Positions 16,901 through 26,331 of a stretch of DNA of 61,351 nt are shown one piece after another. The notes under the pieces are model-generated. The model saw nothing but the letters and a program-made list of their open reading frames with translations, did not search any database and was not told the origin of the DNA. The stretch's first letter is position 1. Each line of letters starts with the position of its first letter. The position numbers and the translations under genes are program-made. This DNA is from Nocardiopsis prasina DSM 43845 (lineage in GTDB: Bacteria; Actinomycetota; Actinomycetes; Streptosporangiales; Streptosporangiaceae), in NCBI RefSeq assembly GCF_000341265.1, contig NZ_ANAE01000092.1, positions 1-61,351 of the forward strand, read 5' to 3'.

Positions 16901-19900
16901 GTGTACGAAGCCGCGCTCAAGCTGGGCGTCTCGGTCGTCAAGGCCGCCTGTGGCATCTGGATCGGCGACCCGATCGCGGAGAACGCCGCGACCACCGTGG
17001 TGGACCTGGTCCAGGAGAAGGTCACCGGCAGACGCGACCAGCGCAAGCTGGAGCGCAAGTTCGCGGAGATCGAGGAGAGTATCGCCGACCGGGTCGTCGG
17101 CTACCTCGACCACGAGTTCCAGGGTCTGGCCGAGAACGAGCGCGAGGCGGCGGTGCTGGCCGTCGCGGACGCCTTCGAGCGGGCCGGACTGACCGACCGC
17201 GTGCTGTTCGAGCAGGACCTGGACCCCCTGTACCTGGAGCGGTACGTGCGGGCCAGGGCACCCGGCGCCACCAGGGACCTCAGCGGGCAGGCGGTCGCCC
17301 TCTTCGACCGGGTCCTGCCGGAGTCGTGTGCCTACGTGATGGCCACCCTGAGGACCCTGCCGCGCTTCCAGGCCGGGGCGTTCAGCGAACTGCTGCGCCG
17401 GAAGAGCCTGGTCCTGGGCAAGCTGGACGAACTGCTGGACCGCATCCCGGAGGCGGAGGGCCGGGAGGGGAAGGGCCGGGAGGAGGACGCCGAGGCTGCC
17501 TTCGTGACCGCCTACCGCAGGACGGCCGCCGAGCGGTGGGATGTTCTGGAGCTGTTCGGCACGGACGCGCGGACCCAGCGGTACCCGCTGACCCTGGCGT
17601 ACCTGAGCCTTCGGGTGTCCTGGCACCAGGAGGAACAGGCGTGGGACCCGACACTGCACGCTGATCCAGCTCTCTCGGGCGACCTGCGCGTGGAACAGGC
17701 TCTGGCCTCGCACAGGCGCACCTTCCTGCGCGGACCGGCCGGAACCGGCAAGACCACCCTGATGCGCTGGGTGGGGGTGCGTGCCTGCCGAGGCGACTTC
17801 CCCGAGGCGATGTCCGCCTGGAACGGGCTGATCCCCTTCATGGTTCCGCTCCGTCAGTACGTGGGCGAGAAGCTGCCCGAGCCCGCTGACTTCGTCCGGC
17901 ACACCGGACGCCACCTGGCCGACCAGGCTCCGGTGGGGTGGGCGAACCGGGTGCTCGCCGAGGGCAGGGGGATCGTGCTGGTGGACGGTGTGGACGAACT
18001 CCCTCAGACCCAGAGGGAGGCGGCCCGGCACTGGCTGCGGGATCTCATGTCCGACTTCCCCGAAAGCCGGTACGTGGTCACCACCCGGCCCGGGGCCGCA
18101 CAGGAGACATGGCTGGAGGCGGACGGGTTCGTCAGTGCCGAACTCCAACCCCTCACCGACGACCACGTCGGCTCCTTCATTCACCACTGGCACGAGGCGG
18201 TACGGAGCGAGATCGCCGACGAGGCCGAACTGGAACGCCTGGACACCTACGAACACGAACTCACTCGCAAGGTGTTGGGGCAGCGGCACCTGCGAGCGAT
18301 CGCGGCGACGCCGCTCCTCTGCGCGCTGCTGTGCGCCCTGTACCGGGATCGGCACACATCGCTGCCCAGGGACCGGATGGAGGTGTACGAGGCCGCGCTG
18401 GCGATGCTGCTCAAGGACCGCGACCAGCAGCGCGGAATCGAGGGAGTGGAGCTGTCCCGGAGCGAACTGGTGCTGCTACTCCAGGAACTGGCCAAGTGGC
18501 TGATCATCAACGGCAGTTCGGACGCACCGACCGCCACCGCGCAACGCCAGGTCACCAAGGTGCTGCGAAGCATGCACCGGGTCACGGAGGAGCCGGGAGA
18601 GGTCTTCACCCACCTGATCGTGCGCAGCGGGCTGCTCCAGAGCCCGACGGTCGACCGGGTGAGCTTCCTCCACCGCACCTTCGAGGAGTACCTGGCCGCC
18701 AAGGCGATCGTGGAGGAGGACAGCTTCCCCTTACTGGTCAGCAAGGCGCATGACGACCAGTGGCACGAGGTGGTGGTGATGGCCGCCGGGCACGCCACCC
18801 CGACGCAGAGGGAGGAACTGGTCACCGGGCTGTTGGAGCGGGCTGACCAGGTGAAGAAGCACCACGATCGGCTGCTGTTGGTGGCCTTCGCCTGCCTGGA
18901 GACCTCTCCTCAGCTGGCCGAGCACCTCCGGGAGGCGGTGGAGAAACGGGTCCAGAGCATCCTGCCACCCAGAACCAAGGAGCACGTTCACGCCTTGGGG
19001 CTGGTCGGTGAGTCAGCTCTGCAACTTCTCGCGAGAACCCCGGCACAGAACGCGAGACAGGCAGCGAAAATCATCGAGGCAGCCTCGCTGATCGGAGGAC
19101 CTGAGTCGATTCCGATCATCGGGCGGTGTCTGCCCTTCCGAAGCGAAGCCGTGTTCTTCGCGATCAGAGACGCCTGGCAACGAGGGTCTTCGCCCGAATT
19201 GGCAGAAGCGGTGTTGGACGACGCACTCACTAGCTATCGCTACGCCTTCCCGGTGTCAGCCAATGATCTGGGCCTACTGACTCGATACGCTCCTGGGGCA
19301 CGTGTCGTTTTGGTTGAAGGGACGGGGGACTACGGAATCACACCACTCTCCACAATGTCGAATCTCACCCGGGTTTCCCTCAAAGGCGGGATCTTCGACG
19401 CACCGTGGCAGGTCGACCTAAGCCCGCTTTGCGAACTTGCAGAGCTGGAGTCGTTCACGAACCTCAATAGCTCCATTATTTCCAGAATCGAACCCCTTCG
19501 AGAATGCAAGATCAGACACCTTTCCCTTCAGCGCCCCGAAGCCATACGCGATCTCCACATATTGAAATATTTCCACAATCTGGAGCACCTTGAGTTCAAC
19601 AACTCACTTCCATATCACACACTGAGCGACATTCTTCCCACAGCAGAAAAAAGTTTCGCTCTAACATTCCGATCCCAGCAAGACCCAGATTGTTTGGAGT
19701 ACCTGGACACCGCCAAGAACTCCCTGCGCAGCATCGCATTGATCGACTGCCGAGGCCCCATCAACATGAGACATCTACTGAGCCAGAAGGAGTCCTTGAC
19801 CAGACTCGATCTCACCACCCCCAATCCTCAATATCTACCCGCGTCAGTCATTCGGGAACTTTCCCATCTCAAGGAAATAAAATTTGGACTCCACCACGCC

Positions 19901-20218
19901 AGTGACCAGGATTTCACAAAGGCTGTCATTGAACTTCCCTCGGTACACAAAATCACCCTGAACCAAGAATCCTTTATTCAAATTGCCACTGCGGCACCCA
20001 CTTGGATTCGACAACTGCCGCACCTAGGCACCCTGCGCATTCACAGTCGTGGTGTTGTTGACCTGACCCCCTTGGCAGGATTGACGGACCTCACGGTGGA
20101 GCTTCCCGCGTTCCGGTCACTCAAGGTGATGGGAGCCGAACTCCTCGGGGAGGGTTCCCGGGTCGTCAGGGATGCTCCCTACCTATTGAGACGACAAGCG
20201 AGCATCGAGACTGAATGA
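16901..20218 (+). CDS. NACHT ATPase, bacterial NLR-like (candidate antiphage defence)
   Basis: 1105 residues. Residues 1-240: all-helical N-terminal domain without an obvious enzyme fold. NACHT core: Walker A GPAGTGKTT (278-286), Walker B LVDGVDEL (360-367, with the extra Asp/Glu typical of NACHT), TTRP (394-397), and winged-helix features ending in FLHRTFEEYLAAKAI. Residues ~650-800: helical repeats. From ~810: leucine-rich-repeat-like sensor (LTRVSLKGGIF, LEHLEFNNSLPYHTL, LTRLDLTTPNPQYL, LKEIKFGLHHASD). Bacterial NACHT proteins of this design have been shown to block phage; the role here is inferred. GTG start, GGAG 7 nt upstream. G+C falls from about 70% to 38-55% across 19,200-20,000, inside one intact frame. 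Single gene, with no neighbouring effector. Confidence 0.87.
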   Translation: MYEAALKLGVSVVKAACGIWIGDPIAENAATTVVDLVQEKVTGRRDQRKLERKFAEIEESIADRVVGYLDHEFQGLAENEREAAVLAVADAFERAGLTDRVLFEQDLDPLYLERYVRARAPGATRDLSGQAVALFDRVLPESCAYVMATLRTLPRFQAGAFSELLRRKSLVLGKLDELLDRIPEAEGREGKGREEDAEAAFVTAYRRTAAERWDVLELFGTDARTQRYPLTLAYLSLRVSWHQEEQAWDPTLHADPALSGDLRVEQALASHRRTFLRGPAGTGKTTLMRWVGVRACRGDFPEAMSAWNGLIPFMVPLRQYVGEKLPEPADFVRHTGRHLADQAPVGWANRVLAEGRGIVLVDGVDELPQTQREAARHWLRDLMSDFPESRYVVTTRPGAAQETWLEADGFVSAELQPLTDDHVGSFIHHWHEAVRSEIADEAELERLDTYEHELTRKVLGQRHLRAIAATPLLCALLCALYRDRHTSLPRDRMEVYEAALAMLLKDRDQQRGIEGVELSRSELVLLLQELAKWLIINGSSDAPTATAQRQVTKVLRSMHRVTEEPGEVFTHLIVRSGLLQSPTVDRVSFLHRTFEEYLAAKAIVEEDSFPLLVSKAHDDQWHEVVVMAAGHATPTQREELVTGLLERADQVKKHHDRLLLVAFACLETSPQLAEHLREAVEKRVQSILPPRTKEHVHALGLVGESALQLLARTPAQNARQAAKIIEAASLIGGPESIPIIGRCLPFRSEAVFFAIRDAWQRGSSPELAEAVLDDALTSYRYAFPVSANDLGLLTRYAPGARVVLVEGTGDYGITPLSTMSNLTRVSLKGGIFDAPWQVDLSPLCELAELESFTNLNSSIISRIEPLRECKIRHLSLQRPEAIRDLHILKYFHNLEHLEFNNSLPYHTLSDILPTAEKSFALTFRSQQDPDCLEYLDTAKNSLRSIALIDCRGPINMRHLLSQKESLTRLDLTTPNPQYLPASVIRELSHLKEIKFGLHHASDQDFTKAVIELPSVHKITLNQESFIQIATAAPTWIRQLPHLGTLRIHSRGVVDLTPLAGLTDLTVELPAFRSLKVMGAELLGEGSRVVRDAPYLLRRQASIETE

Positions 20219-20224
20219 TCGCGC

Positions 20225-20275
20225 TCAGGGGCCAAGGTCATCTCTGGATGGGCCCTTTGGCCCTTGTGTCCCTGA
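20225..20275 (+). terminator. Probable terminator of NACHT gene
   Basis: Nested complementary segments: TCAGGG (20225-20230) with CCCTGA (20270-20275), and GGGGCCA with TGGCCC inside. The stem is imperfect and lies 7 bp past the stop. Confidence 0.55.
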
Positions 20276-20411
20276 TCGTCGCAGTTGGGAGAACCGCCTG
20301 GTCAGCGCGGGTGACCTGGAACACCGAGCTGACGCGGACGCAGCGACGAGCCCCGAGGACGCACACCTAGACTCGGGGGCGCCCCAGGACAGCTGCCGGA
20401 AAGAGTCCCCC

Positions 20412-22184
20412 ATGCGCGCGACAGACGGCGACGCCCACCGCCACCTCAGCGAGGACCGGCTGTCGCTTCCGGAGGTGCGCCTGGACGATCTCCTTGACGA
20501 GGTCCGGTCCCGGATGACCGAGATCTCCCGGACGCAGGAACGCATCCGCACGCTCCTGGAGGCCGTCGTCTCCATCGGCGAGGGCCTGGAGCTCGAACCC
20601 CTCCTGCTGCGGATCACCGAGACCGCGACCAGCCTGGTGGAGGCCCGGTACGGAGCGCTCGGGGTGATCGGCCCGGAAGGGGACATGAGCCGGTTCATCC
20701 CCGTGGGGCTCGACCCCGACGAGATCGACCAGATCGAGCACTGGCCCAAGGGCGAGGGCATCCTCGGGCTCCTCATCAAGGAGCCCAGACCCCTGCGGCT
20801 GCGGAACGTGCGTGAACACCCCGAGTCGCGCGGTTTTCCCGCCGGTCACCCGCCCATGCACACCTTCCTCGGGGTACCGATCCGGATCCGGGACCAGGTC
20901 TTCGGCAACCTGTACATGACCGACAAGCTCGGAGGCGCCGAGTTCACCGGCGACGACGAGCTGCTGCTGCGCGCGCTGGCAACGGCTGCGGGCACGGCGA
21001 TCGAGAACGCGCAGCTCTTCGCCCAGACGCAGAGCCGGGAGACCTGGCTGGACGCCTCTGGGCAGATCACCACCCGGCTGCTGTCCGGCGCCGCCCCGGA
21101 GGAGGTCCTGCGACTGGTGGCCCGCAGGGCAAGAGTGATGGCCCACGCGGACCTCGCGGTGATCGCCATGCCCGGTGAGGAGCCCGAGACGCTCACCGTG
21201 CGGGTGTGGGACGGCCCGGACGACCCGTGCGCGCCCCCGGACTCCGGTGCGCGGGGCGCCACCCTGACCCGTGAGGCCGACACCCTGCTGGGCCGGGTCT
21301 ACCTGAGCGGGACGCCGGTGCGGACCGACGTCGTCGAGTTCGACCACCTCGGGGTGGGTTTCCTGAGCCGGATGGGGATGGGTCCGGTGCTGGTGCTGCC
21401 CTTCGGCCCGCCGGACGGTGCCAGGGGTGTCCTGGTACTGGCCCGTGACCAGGACCGGGAGCCCTTCCAGAGCAGTTGGTTGAGCATGTTGTCGTCGTTC
21501 GCCAACCAGGCGGCGGTCGCACTGGAGCTGGCCGAGGCCCGCTTGGACTCCGAGCGGCTGAGTGTGTTGGAGGACCGGGACCGGATCGCCCGGGACCTGC
21601 ACGACACGGTCATCCAACGCCTCTACGCGACCGCTCTCACCCTGATGGGTACGGTGCGGCGGATCGACGACTCCACGTCGGCCGGTCGCGTCCAGGCGGC
21701 GGTCGACGACCTCGACGACACGATCCGGCAGATCAGGTCCACGATCTTCGCTCTCCAGAGCTCCGGCGGTGACGACTCCGCGTCCCTGCGTTCCCAGGTG
21801 CTGGCCGTGGTCAACTCGGCTACGGAGTCCCTGGGGTTCGCTCCCCGCCTGCTCACTCAGGGCCCCGTGGACAACGGGGTGGACGAACGGACCGGCGAAC
21901 ACCTGGTCGCCGTGCTGCGGGAGTTGTTGTCCAACGCCGCCCGTCACTCCGAGGCCGCCTCGGTGGACGTCCAGGTGTCCGTCGGTGACGACGCGCTGGT
22001 GCTGCGGGTGTCCGACGACGGCCGGGGGATTCGGGAGGGCGGCCACCGCAGCGGGCTGCGCAACATCGCCTCGCGCGCGCAGGAGCTGGGCGGGGCGGTG
22101 TCGGTGGTCTCCGGCCCGGAGCAGGGCACCCAGGTGGAGTGGTCGGTTCCGGCCCGGCACGGGGCCGAGGAGAGGACCGTCTAG
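20412..22184 (+). CDS. devS: DevS/DosS-like GAF sensor histidine kinase
   Basis: 590 residues, colinear with mycobacterial DevS/DosT: two GAF domains (about 50-205 and 220-375), a HisKA_3 dimerisation helix and an HATPase. In GAF-A the segment GFPAGHPPMHTFLGVP puts H146 where DevS has its haem-ligating His149, so haem-based sensing of O2/NO/CO is expected. Phospho-acceptor H397 lies in RIARDLHDTVIQRLY. The N box is RELLSNAARHSEA and the G boxes are SDDGRGI and SGLRNI. No transmembrane segment, so cytoplasmic. It faces a DevR-like regulator tail-to-tail, unlike the devR-devS operon of mycobacteria. A -10-like TAGACT lies at 20368-20373. Confidence 0.9.
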   Translation: MRATDGDAHRHLSEDRLSLPEVRLDDLLDEVRSRMTEISRTQERIRTLLEAVVSIGEGLELEPLLLRITETATSLVEARYGALGVIGPEGDMSRFIPVGLDPDEIDQIEHWPKGEGILGLLIKEPRPLRLRNVREHPESRGFPAGHPPMHTFLGVPIRIRDQVFGNLYMTDKLGGAEFTGDDELLLRALATAAGTAIENAQLFAQTQSRETWLDASGQITTRLLSGAAPEEVLRLVARRARVMAHADLAVIAMPGEEPETLTVRVWDGPDDPCAPPDSGARGATLTREADTLLGRVYLSGTPVRTDVVEFDHLGVGFLSRMGMGPVLVLPFGPPDGARGVLVLARDQDREPFQSSWLSMLSSFANQAAVALELAEARLDSERLSVLEDRDRIARDLHDTVIQRLYATALTLMGTVRRIDDSTSAGRVQAAVDDLDDTIRQIRSTIFALQSSGGDDSASLRSQVLAVVNSATESLGFAPRLLTQGPVDNGVDERTGEHLVAVLRELLSNAARHSEAASVDVQVSVGDDALVLRVSDDGRGIREGGHRSGLRNIASRAQELGGAVSVVSGPEQGTQVEWSVPARHGAEERTV

Positions 22185-22211
22185 GGCGTCCGGTCCCCGG
22201 TTCCGGCGGGT

Positions 22212-22868
22212 TCAGGCGGTCTGGTTCATCGACAGCCGCACGGCGTAGGCGGCCGCCTGGGTGCGGCGGGCCATGCCGAGCTTGGCCAGCACCCGGGAGA
22301 CGTAGTTCTTCACGGTCTTCTCGGCCAGGTACATCCTGGTGCCGATCTCCCGGTTGGTCAGCCCCTCCCCGATGAGTTCGAGCACGCGCCGTTCCTGTTC
22401 GGTGAGTTCGCTCAGCGGGTCCTTGCGCACGGCCTCCGCGCGGAGCCGTTCGAGCATGCGGGTGGTGGACTCGGGGTCGAGGAGTGAGCGTCCCTCGGCG
22501 ACCGTGCGGACGGCGCCGACCAGGTCGGTCCCGTGGATCTGCTTGAGGATGTAGCCGGAGGCCCCCGCCATGACGGCGCCGTAGAGGGCCTCGTCGTCGG
22601 AGTAGGACGTGAGCATGAGGATGCGGGTGTCGGGGAGCGTCGAGCGGATGTCGCGGCAGACCGTGACGCCGTCGCCGTCCGGGAGGCGGACGTCGAGCAC
22701 GACCACGTCGGGTTCGAGGGCGGGGATCCGGGCCAGGGCCTGGGCGGCGGTTCCGGCCTCGCCGACCACCTGGATGCCGTCCTCGTCGTCGAGGAGTGCT
22801 CCGACCCCTCGTCGGACGATCTCGTGGTCGTCCACCAGGAACACCCGGATCGTTGCGTCACCGGCCAT
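22212..22868 (-). CDS. devR: DevR/DosR-like NarL-family response regulator
   Basis: 218 residues. Receiver domain with the acidic pair DD (13-14), phospho-acceptor D59 in VVVLDVRLPDG, the switch Thr/Ser in MLTSYSD and Lys in YILKQI. C-terminal LuxR/GerE HTH: LTEQERRVLELIGEGLTNRE, then TVKNYVSRVLAKLG. It is the likely partner of the haem-GAF kinase convergent with it (27 bp apart). ATG 22868 is preferred: GAGGAG lies 9 nt upstream, whereas ATG 22877 abuts the same site. Expected to activate hypoxia, NO or stationary-phase genes. No textbook DosR palindrome was found nearby. Confidence 0.9.
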   Translation of the reverse strand: MAGDATIRVFLVDDHEIVRRGVGALLDDEDGIQVVGEAGTAAQALARIPALEPDVVVLDVRLPDGDGVTVCRDIRSTLPDTRILMLTSYSDDEALYGAVMAGASGYILKQIHGTDLVGAVRTVAEGRSLLDPESTTRMLERLRAEAVRKDPLSELTEQERRVLELIGEGLTNREIGTRMYLAEKTVKNYVSRVLAKLGMARRTQAAAYAVRLSMNQTA

Positions 22869-23227
22869 CGGGCACATCTCCTCAGCACTGGATGCGGTGA
22901 CCGGGGACGGCCTCGCCGTCTCGGGTCGTGGGTCGCACGGGGTCGTGGTCGCACCGTTCCGGTCCCGTGGCGGAGCACGGGCGAACTGGGGCGAGGGCGC
23001 GTGCCCTCGGGCGTGCGACGTCACGGTGCGCCTACCAGCCTAGACAGTTCAGATTGATGGCATATGAGTCGAACGTCCTTTTCTGTTTGGGGCGAGTGTC
23101 CTGGGGGGTAGTCCGCAGGTGGGGACCTTCGCCGTCGGTCAGGGGGCTCGTGCCCCTGCCGCTCAGGGGGACGACGGGCGACGATGGCGGAGGCCGGTAC
23201 AGAGGGCATCGCACATCGGGGGTCGTG
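22869..23227. other. Divergent intergenic region, devR-like / PPOX genes
   Basis: 359 bp without a gene. The stretch 23040-23095 is markedly AT-richer and probably holds the promoters. GGGGACC at 23121-23127 resembles half a DosR box, but the second half is poor. CAGGGG...CCCCTG (23140-23158) forms a small inverted repeat. Confidence 0.4.
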
Positions 23228-23788
23228 ATGACTGGAACAGGCGGTACGGACGCTTCCGCTCAGGAACGGAGCTGGGTGGCCGGACAGGCCTCACCCCCGG
23301 AACAGCGCAGCGCCGAGGAGGGCACCGAGCGGCTCTCCGGCACGGATCAGTTGACGGCCGGGGCCGACCTGGCCGACGACCAGCACTCGGCCTTCACGGT
23401 CCTGGAGCGCCAGACCTGTTTCAACCTCCTGGCCACACGGGACCTCGGACGGGTCGCCTTCACCATCGAGGGGGACGCCGCGCCGACGGTGCTACCGGTC
23501 AACTACGCGATGGTCAACGACACCGTCGTCCTCCGGTCCACGCTGGCCGGGACGATCATGCGCCACGCGCGGGGGTACGCGGCGTTCCAGATCGACCACT
23601 TCGACGAGGAGCGGCGCGAGGGATGGAGCGTGCTGGTCTCCGGTCGCTGCCGCTGGGTGCGCGACCCCGCCGAACTGGAGCGCATCCCCCAGGGGCGCCT
23701 CCCCCAGCCCTGGGCTGAGGGGCCGCGCGACCAGGTCCTGAAGATCACCCCGGGCCGGGTGACCGGGCGCGAGGTCCACCGCACCTGA
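23228..23788 (+). CDS. Pyridoxamine 5'-phosphate oxidase-like flavin-binding protein
   Basis: 186 residues. A disordered N-terminal extension of ~55 residues is followed by a PPOX split-barrel: CFNLLATRDLGRVAFTIEGD, PTVLPVNYAMVNDTVVLRST, AAFQIDHFDEERREGWSVLV and SGRCRWVRDPAEL. This subgroup (pyridoxamine 5'-phosphate oxidase family, FMN- or F420-binding) is common near DevR/DosR systems in actinomycetes, and its position head-to-head with the DevR-like gene fits membership of that regulon (inference). It is not the biosynthetic PdxH. ATG 23228; GTG 23225 directly precedes it and could serve instead. Confidence 0.83.
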   Translation: MTGTGGTDASAQERSWVAGQASPPEQRSAEEGTERLSGTDQLTAGADLADDQHSAFTVLERQTCFNLLATRDLGRVAFTIEGDAAPTVLPVNYAMVNDTVVLRSTLAGTIMRHARGYAAFQIDHFDEERREGWSVLVSGRCRWVRDPAELERIPQGRLPQPWAEGPRDQVLKITPGRVTGREVHRT

Positions 23789-24035
23789 GTACGGGACGCC
23801 GGGGGCACGACAGGGGTGAGTACTGACACCGGACGTCTGGTGTGTTTGGCACCAATCGGGGTATCGGTGGCGACATGGGAGCGCAAAGCCCGTTTCACCC
23901 CCGGTGTGTCCCTGACCCCGCCGCGCGCCGCACGGAGACGATCACCTCGTGCGACAGCGGTCATCACTGCCATCACGGTTCCGGCTCCGGCTCCGGAACG
24001 GCGACGAACACGTCCACCCGCCGGGAGGGTGTCCG

Positions 24036-26291
24036 TTGAGGCCCCTGTGGGGGCGGGTCGCCCTGGGTGCGGGCGCCGCCGTCACCGCCACCCTCTTCAC
24101 CGTCTCCGGTACTCCGTTGCTGCTCCATCAAGCCACGGCGCTGACGCTGCCCCCGTCGTCCGCACCGGCCACACCGGCCTCGGACGGTGACTCCGAGGGG
24201 CTGAGGCTGCGTGTGCTGTCCTCCCGTCCCGACACGGTCACCGGCGGGACGGCACTGGTGCGTGTGGAACCGCCGCCAACAGCCCAACCGCACGAGGTGC
24301 GCCTGGAGGCGGACGGGACCGACGTCACCGACGGGCTGCGCCCGGTTCACCTGCCCGAGGGCGGACACGTACTGGAGGGGCTGGTCACGGACCTTCCCGA
24401 GGGGACGACCACCCTGGTCGCGGCGCTGACCGGGGAGGCGGAGGCGGCGCTGACCCCCGATTCCCCCGCCGAGGTGCGTGTCGTGGTCACCAACCACCCC
24501 GTCACCGGGCCGGTGTTCGCCGGGCCGCACCAGGACCCGTTCGTCTGCCAGACAGAGGACTTCGCACTCGCCTGGGGCGGCGACCTGGGTGCCCCCTCGG
24601 ACACCGACTGTTCGGTGGAGACCGTGGTGGGCTACGTCTACCGCACCACGGACGGCCGGTTCGCCCCGCTGCCGGAGGGCCGGTCCCTGCCCTCCGACGT
24701 CGCCCGCACGATCACCTCCACCGGGGAGGAGGTGCCCTACACGGTCCGGGTGGAGACCGGTACCGCCAACCGGGCCGTGTACGAGACGGCCGTCCTGCAC
24801 GACCCCCGCGACCCCGAACCCGACCCGTGGACCGCTCCGGAGGGCTGGAACCGCCGCCTGGTGTACAAGTTCGGCGGGGGCTGCCCCGGGGGCTGGTTCG
24901 TGCAGGGGAAGCGGACCGCCGGGGTGGTGGACCACGGCATGCTCTCCCAGGGGTACGCGGTGGCCTCCGCCTCCCTGAACGTGTTCGGGCACAACTGCGA
25001 CGACCTGCTGGCGGCCGAGACCACCAGTGCCGTCAAGGAGCGATTCGCCCTCTCCCACGGCGTCCCGGACCACACACTGGGCTGGGGTTCCTCCGGCGGC
25101 GCCTACCAGGCACACCAGATCTCCGACAACTATCCCGGGCTGCTCGACGGGATCGTGGTCTCCCAGAGCTACCCCGACGTCGGCTTCTCGACCGTTCCGG
25201 CCGTCTCCGACGCCCTGCTGCTGCGCTCCTACGCCGAGGCGCACCCGGACGCCCTGACCAGGGAGCAGCTACGCGCAGTGTCCGGGTTCGGCACCTGGGA
25301 GGGGATCGGCGCGATGGCGGACGCCGCCGCCCGGCTCGACCCCCGGGGCGTGTGTCCGTCCGCGCTGCCGCCCGAGGAGCGCTACCACCCGCAGGACAAC
25401 CCGGACGGCGCCCGCTGCGACGTCTTCTCCCACGCCCGCAACGTCTACGGAACCGACCCCGACACCGGTCTACCGCGCCGCCCGCTGGACAACGTGGGGG
25501 TGCAGTACGGGTTGTCCGCCCTGCTCGACGGCGATATCGACGTCGACCGGTTCCTGCACCTGAACGAGCACGTCGGCGGTCTCGACGAGGACGGCGCCGT
25601 GGTGCCCGAACGCACCGTGGGCGATCCGGTGGCGGTCCGGGCCGCCCATGACAGCGGTCGTCTGCTCCACGGGGGCGGCGGGCTCGCCGACATCCCGGTG
25701 GTGGACCACCGCCCCCACCAGGACCACGCCCCGGACGGTGACATCCACATGCGCTACCACTCGTTCAGCACCCGGGAACGCCTGTCGGCCGCCAACGGCA
25801 CCGCCGACAACCACGTGATGCTGGTGGAGGAACACCGCGGCGGCGTGTTCTCCGCCGACCAGCCGGTGGCCGGTCGCGCGCTGACCGAACTCGACGCGTG
25901 GGTGACCGGCGCCGCCGAACTGGCCCTGGCCGACCCCGGGGGGACGCCCGCCGACCACCTGCGAAGCTCTCGTCCGGAGTGGCTGACAGACTCCTGCTGG
26001 ATCGGTGACGAACGCGTGGTCGCCCCGCAGTTGCCGCTGCCGGAGGGGCGCGGCGACCGCTGCGCCGACGCCTTTCCCACCTACGGATCACCGAGGATCG
26101 GGGCGGGCGGTCCGCTCGCCTCCGACGTCGTCAAGTGCCGGCTCACCGAGTTCGACGAGGCCGCGCACCCGGCGGAGTTCGACGATGACCAGGCCGAACG
26201 CGCCCGGGAGGTGTTCGCGGACGGGGTCTGCGACTGGTCGCGGCCCGGCGAGGGACAGCGGCCGCCCAGGGGGCCGTGGCAGTCCTTCTGA
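24036..26291 (+). CDS. Secreted DUF6351-type alpha/beta hydrolase
   Basis: 751 residues. TTG 24036 is preferred because GGGAGG lies 7 nt upstream and the product then starts with a clean signal peptide (RPLWGR, hydrophobic VALGAGAAVTATLFTV). The mature part begins LRLRVLSSRPDTVTGGTALV, typical of the DUF6351 family. A nucleophile-elbow motif GWGSSGGAYQAHQ (GxSxG) lies near residue 350, within an alpha/beta hydrolase-like core. Paired Cys residues (for example CPGGW, NCDDL) suggest disulphides outside the cell. It resembles secreted tannase/feruloyl-esterase-type enzymes in layout, but the substrate is unknown. It stands alone, followed by a convergent regulator gene 40 bp away. Confidence 0.8.
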   Translation: MRPLWGRVALGAGAAVTATLFTVSGTPLLLHQATALTLPPSSAPATPASDGDSEGLRLRVLSSRPDTVTGGTALVRVEPPPTAQPHEVRLEADGTDVTDGLRPVHLPEGGHVLEGLVTDLPEGTTTLVAALTGEAEAALTPDSPAEVRVVVTNHPVTGPVFAGPHQDPFVCQTEDFALAWGGDLGAPSDTDCSVETVVGYVYRTTDGRFAPLPEGRSLPSDVARTITSTGEEVPYTVRVETGTANRAVYETAVLHDPRDPEPDPWTAPEGWNRRLVYKFGGGCPGGWFVQGKRTAGVVDHGMLSQGYAVASASLNVFGHNCDDLLAAETTSAVKERFALSHGVPDHTLGWGSSGGAYQAHQISDNYPGLLDGIVVSQSYPDVGFSTVPAVSDALLLRSYAEAHPDALTREQLRAVSGFGTWEGIGAMADAAARLDPRGVCPSALPPEERYHPQDNPDGARCDVFSHARNVYGTDPDTGLPRRPLDNVGVQYGLSALLDGDIDVDRFLHLNEHVGGLDEDGAVVPERTVGDPVAVRAAHDSGRLLHGGGGLADIPVVDHRPHQDHAPDGDIHMRYHSFSTRERLSAANGTADNHVMLVEEHRGGVFSADQPVAGRALTELDAWVTGAAELALADPGGTPADHLRSSRPEWLTDSCWIGDERVVAPQLPLPEGRGDRCADAFPTYGSPRIGAGGPLASDVVKCRLTEFDEAAHPAEFDDDQAERAREVFADGVCDWSRPGEGQRPPRGPWQSF

Positions 26292-26331
26292 CCTGGGCAC
26301 AGGTGCCTCGGAGCAGGACCGCCGCGCGCGA

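Noticed and set aside
16901..20218. Prophage or insertion element carrying the NACHT gene
   Set aside because: No integrase, transposase, terminal repeats or attachment-like duplications on either side; only the C-terminal coding region has atypical composition.
23121..23140. DosR box upstream of the PPOX gene
   Set aside because: Only the left half (GGGGACC) fits; the right half and symmetry are poor.
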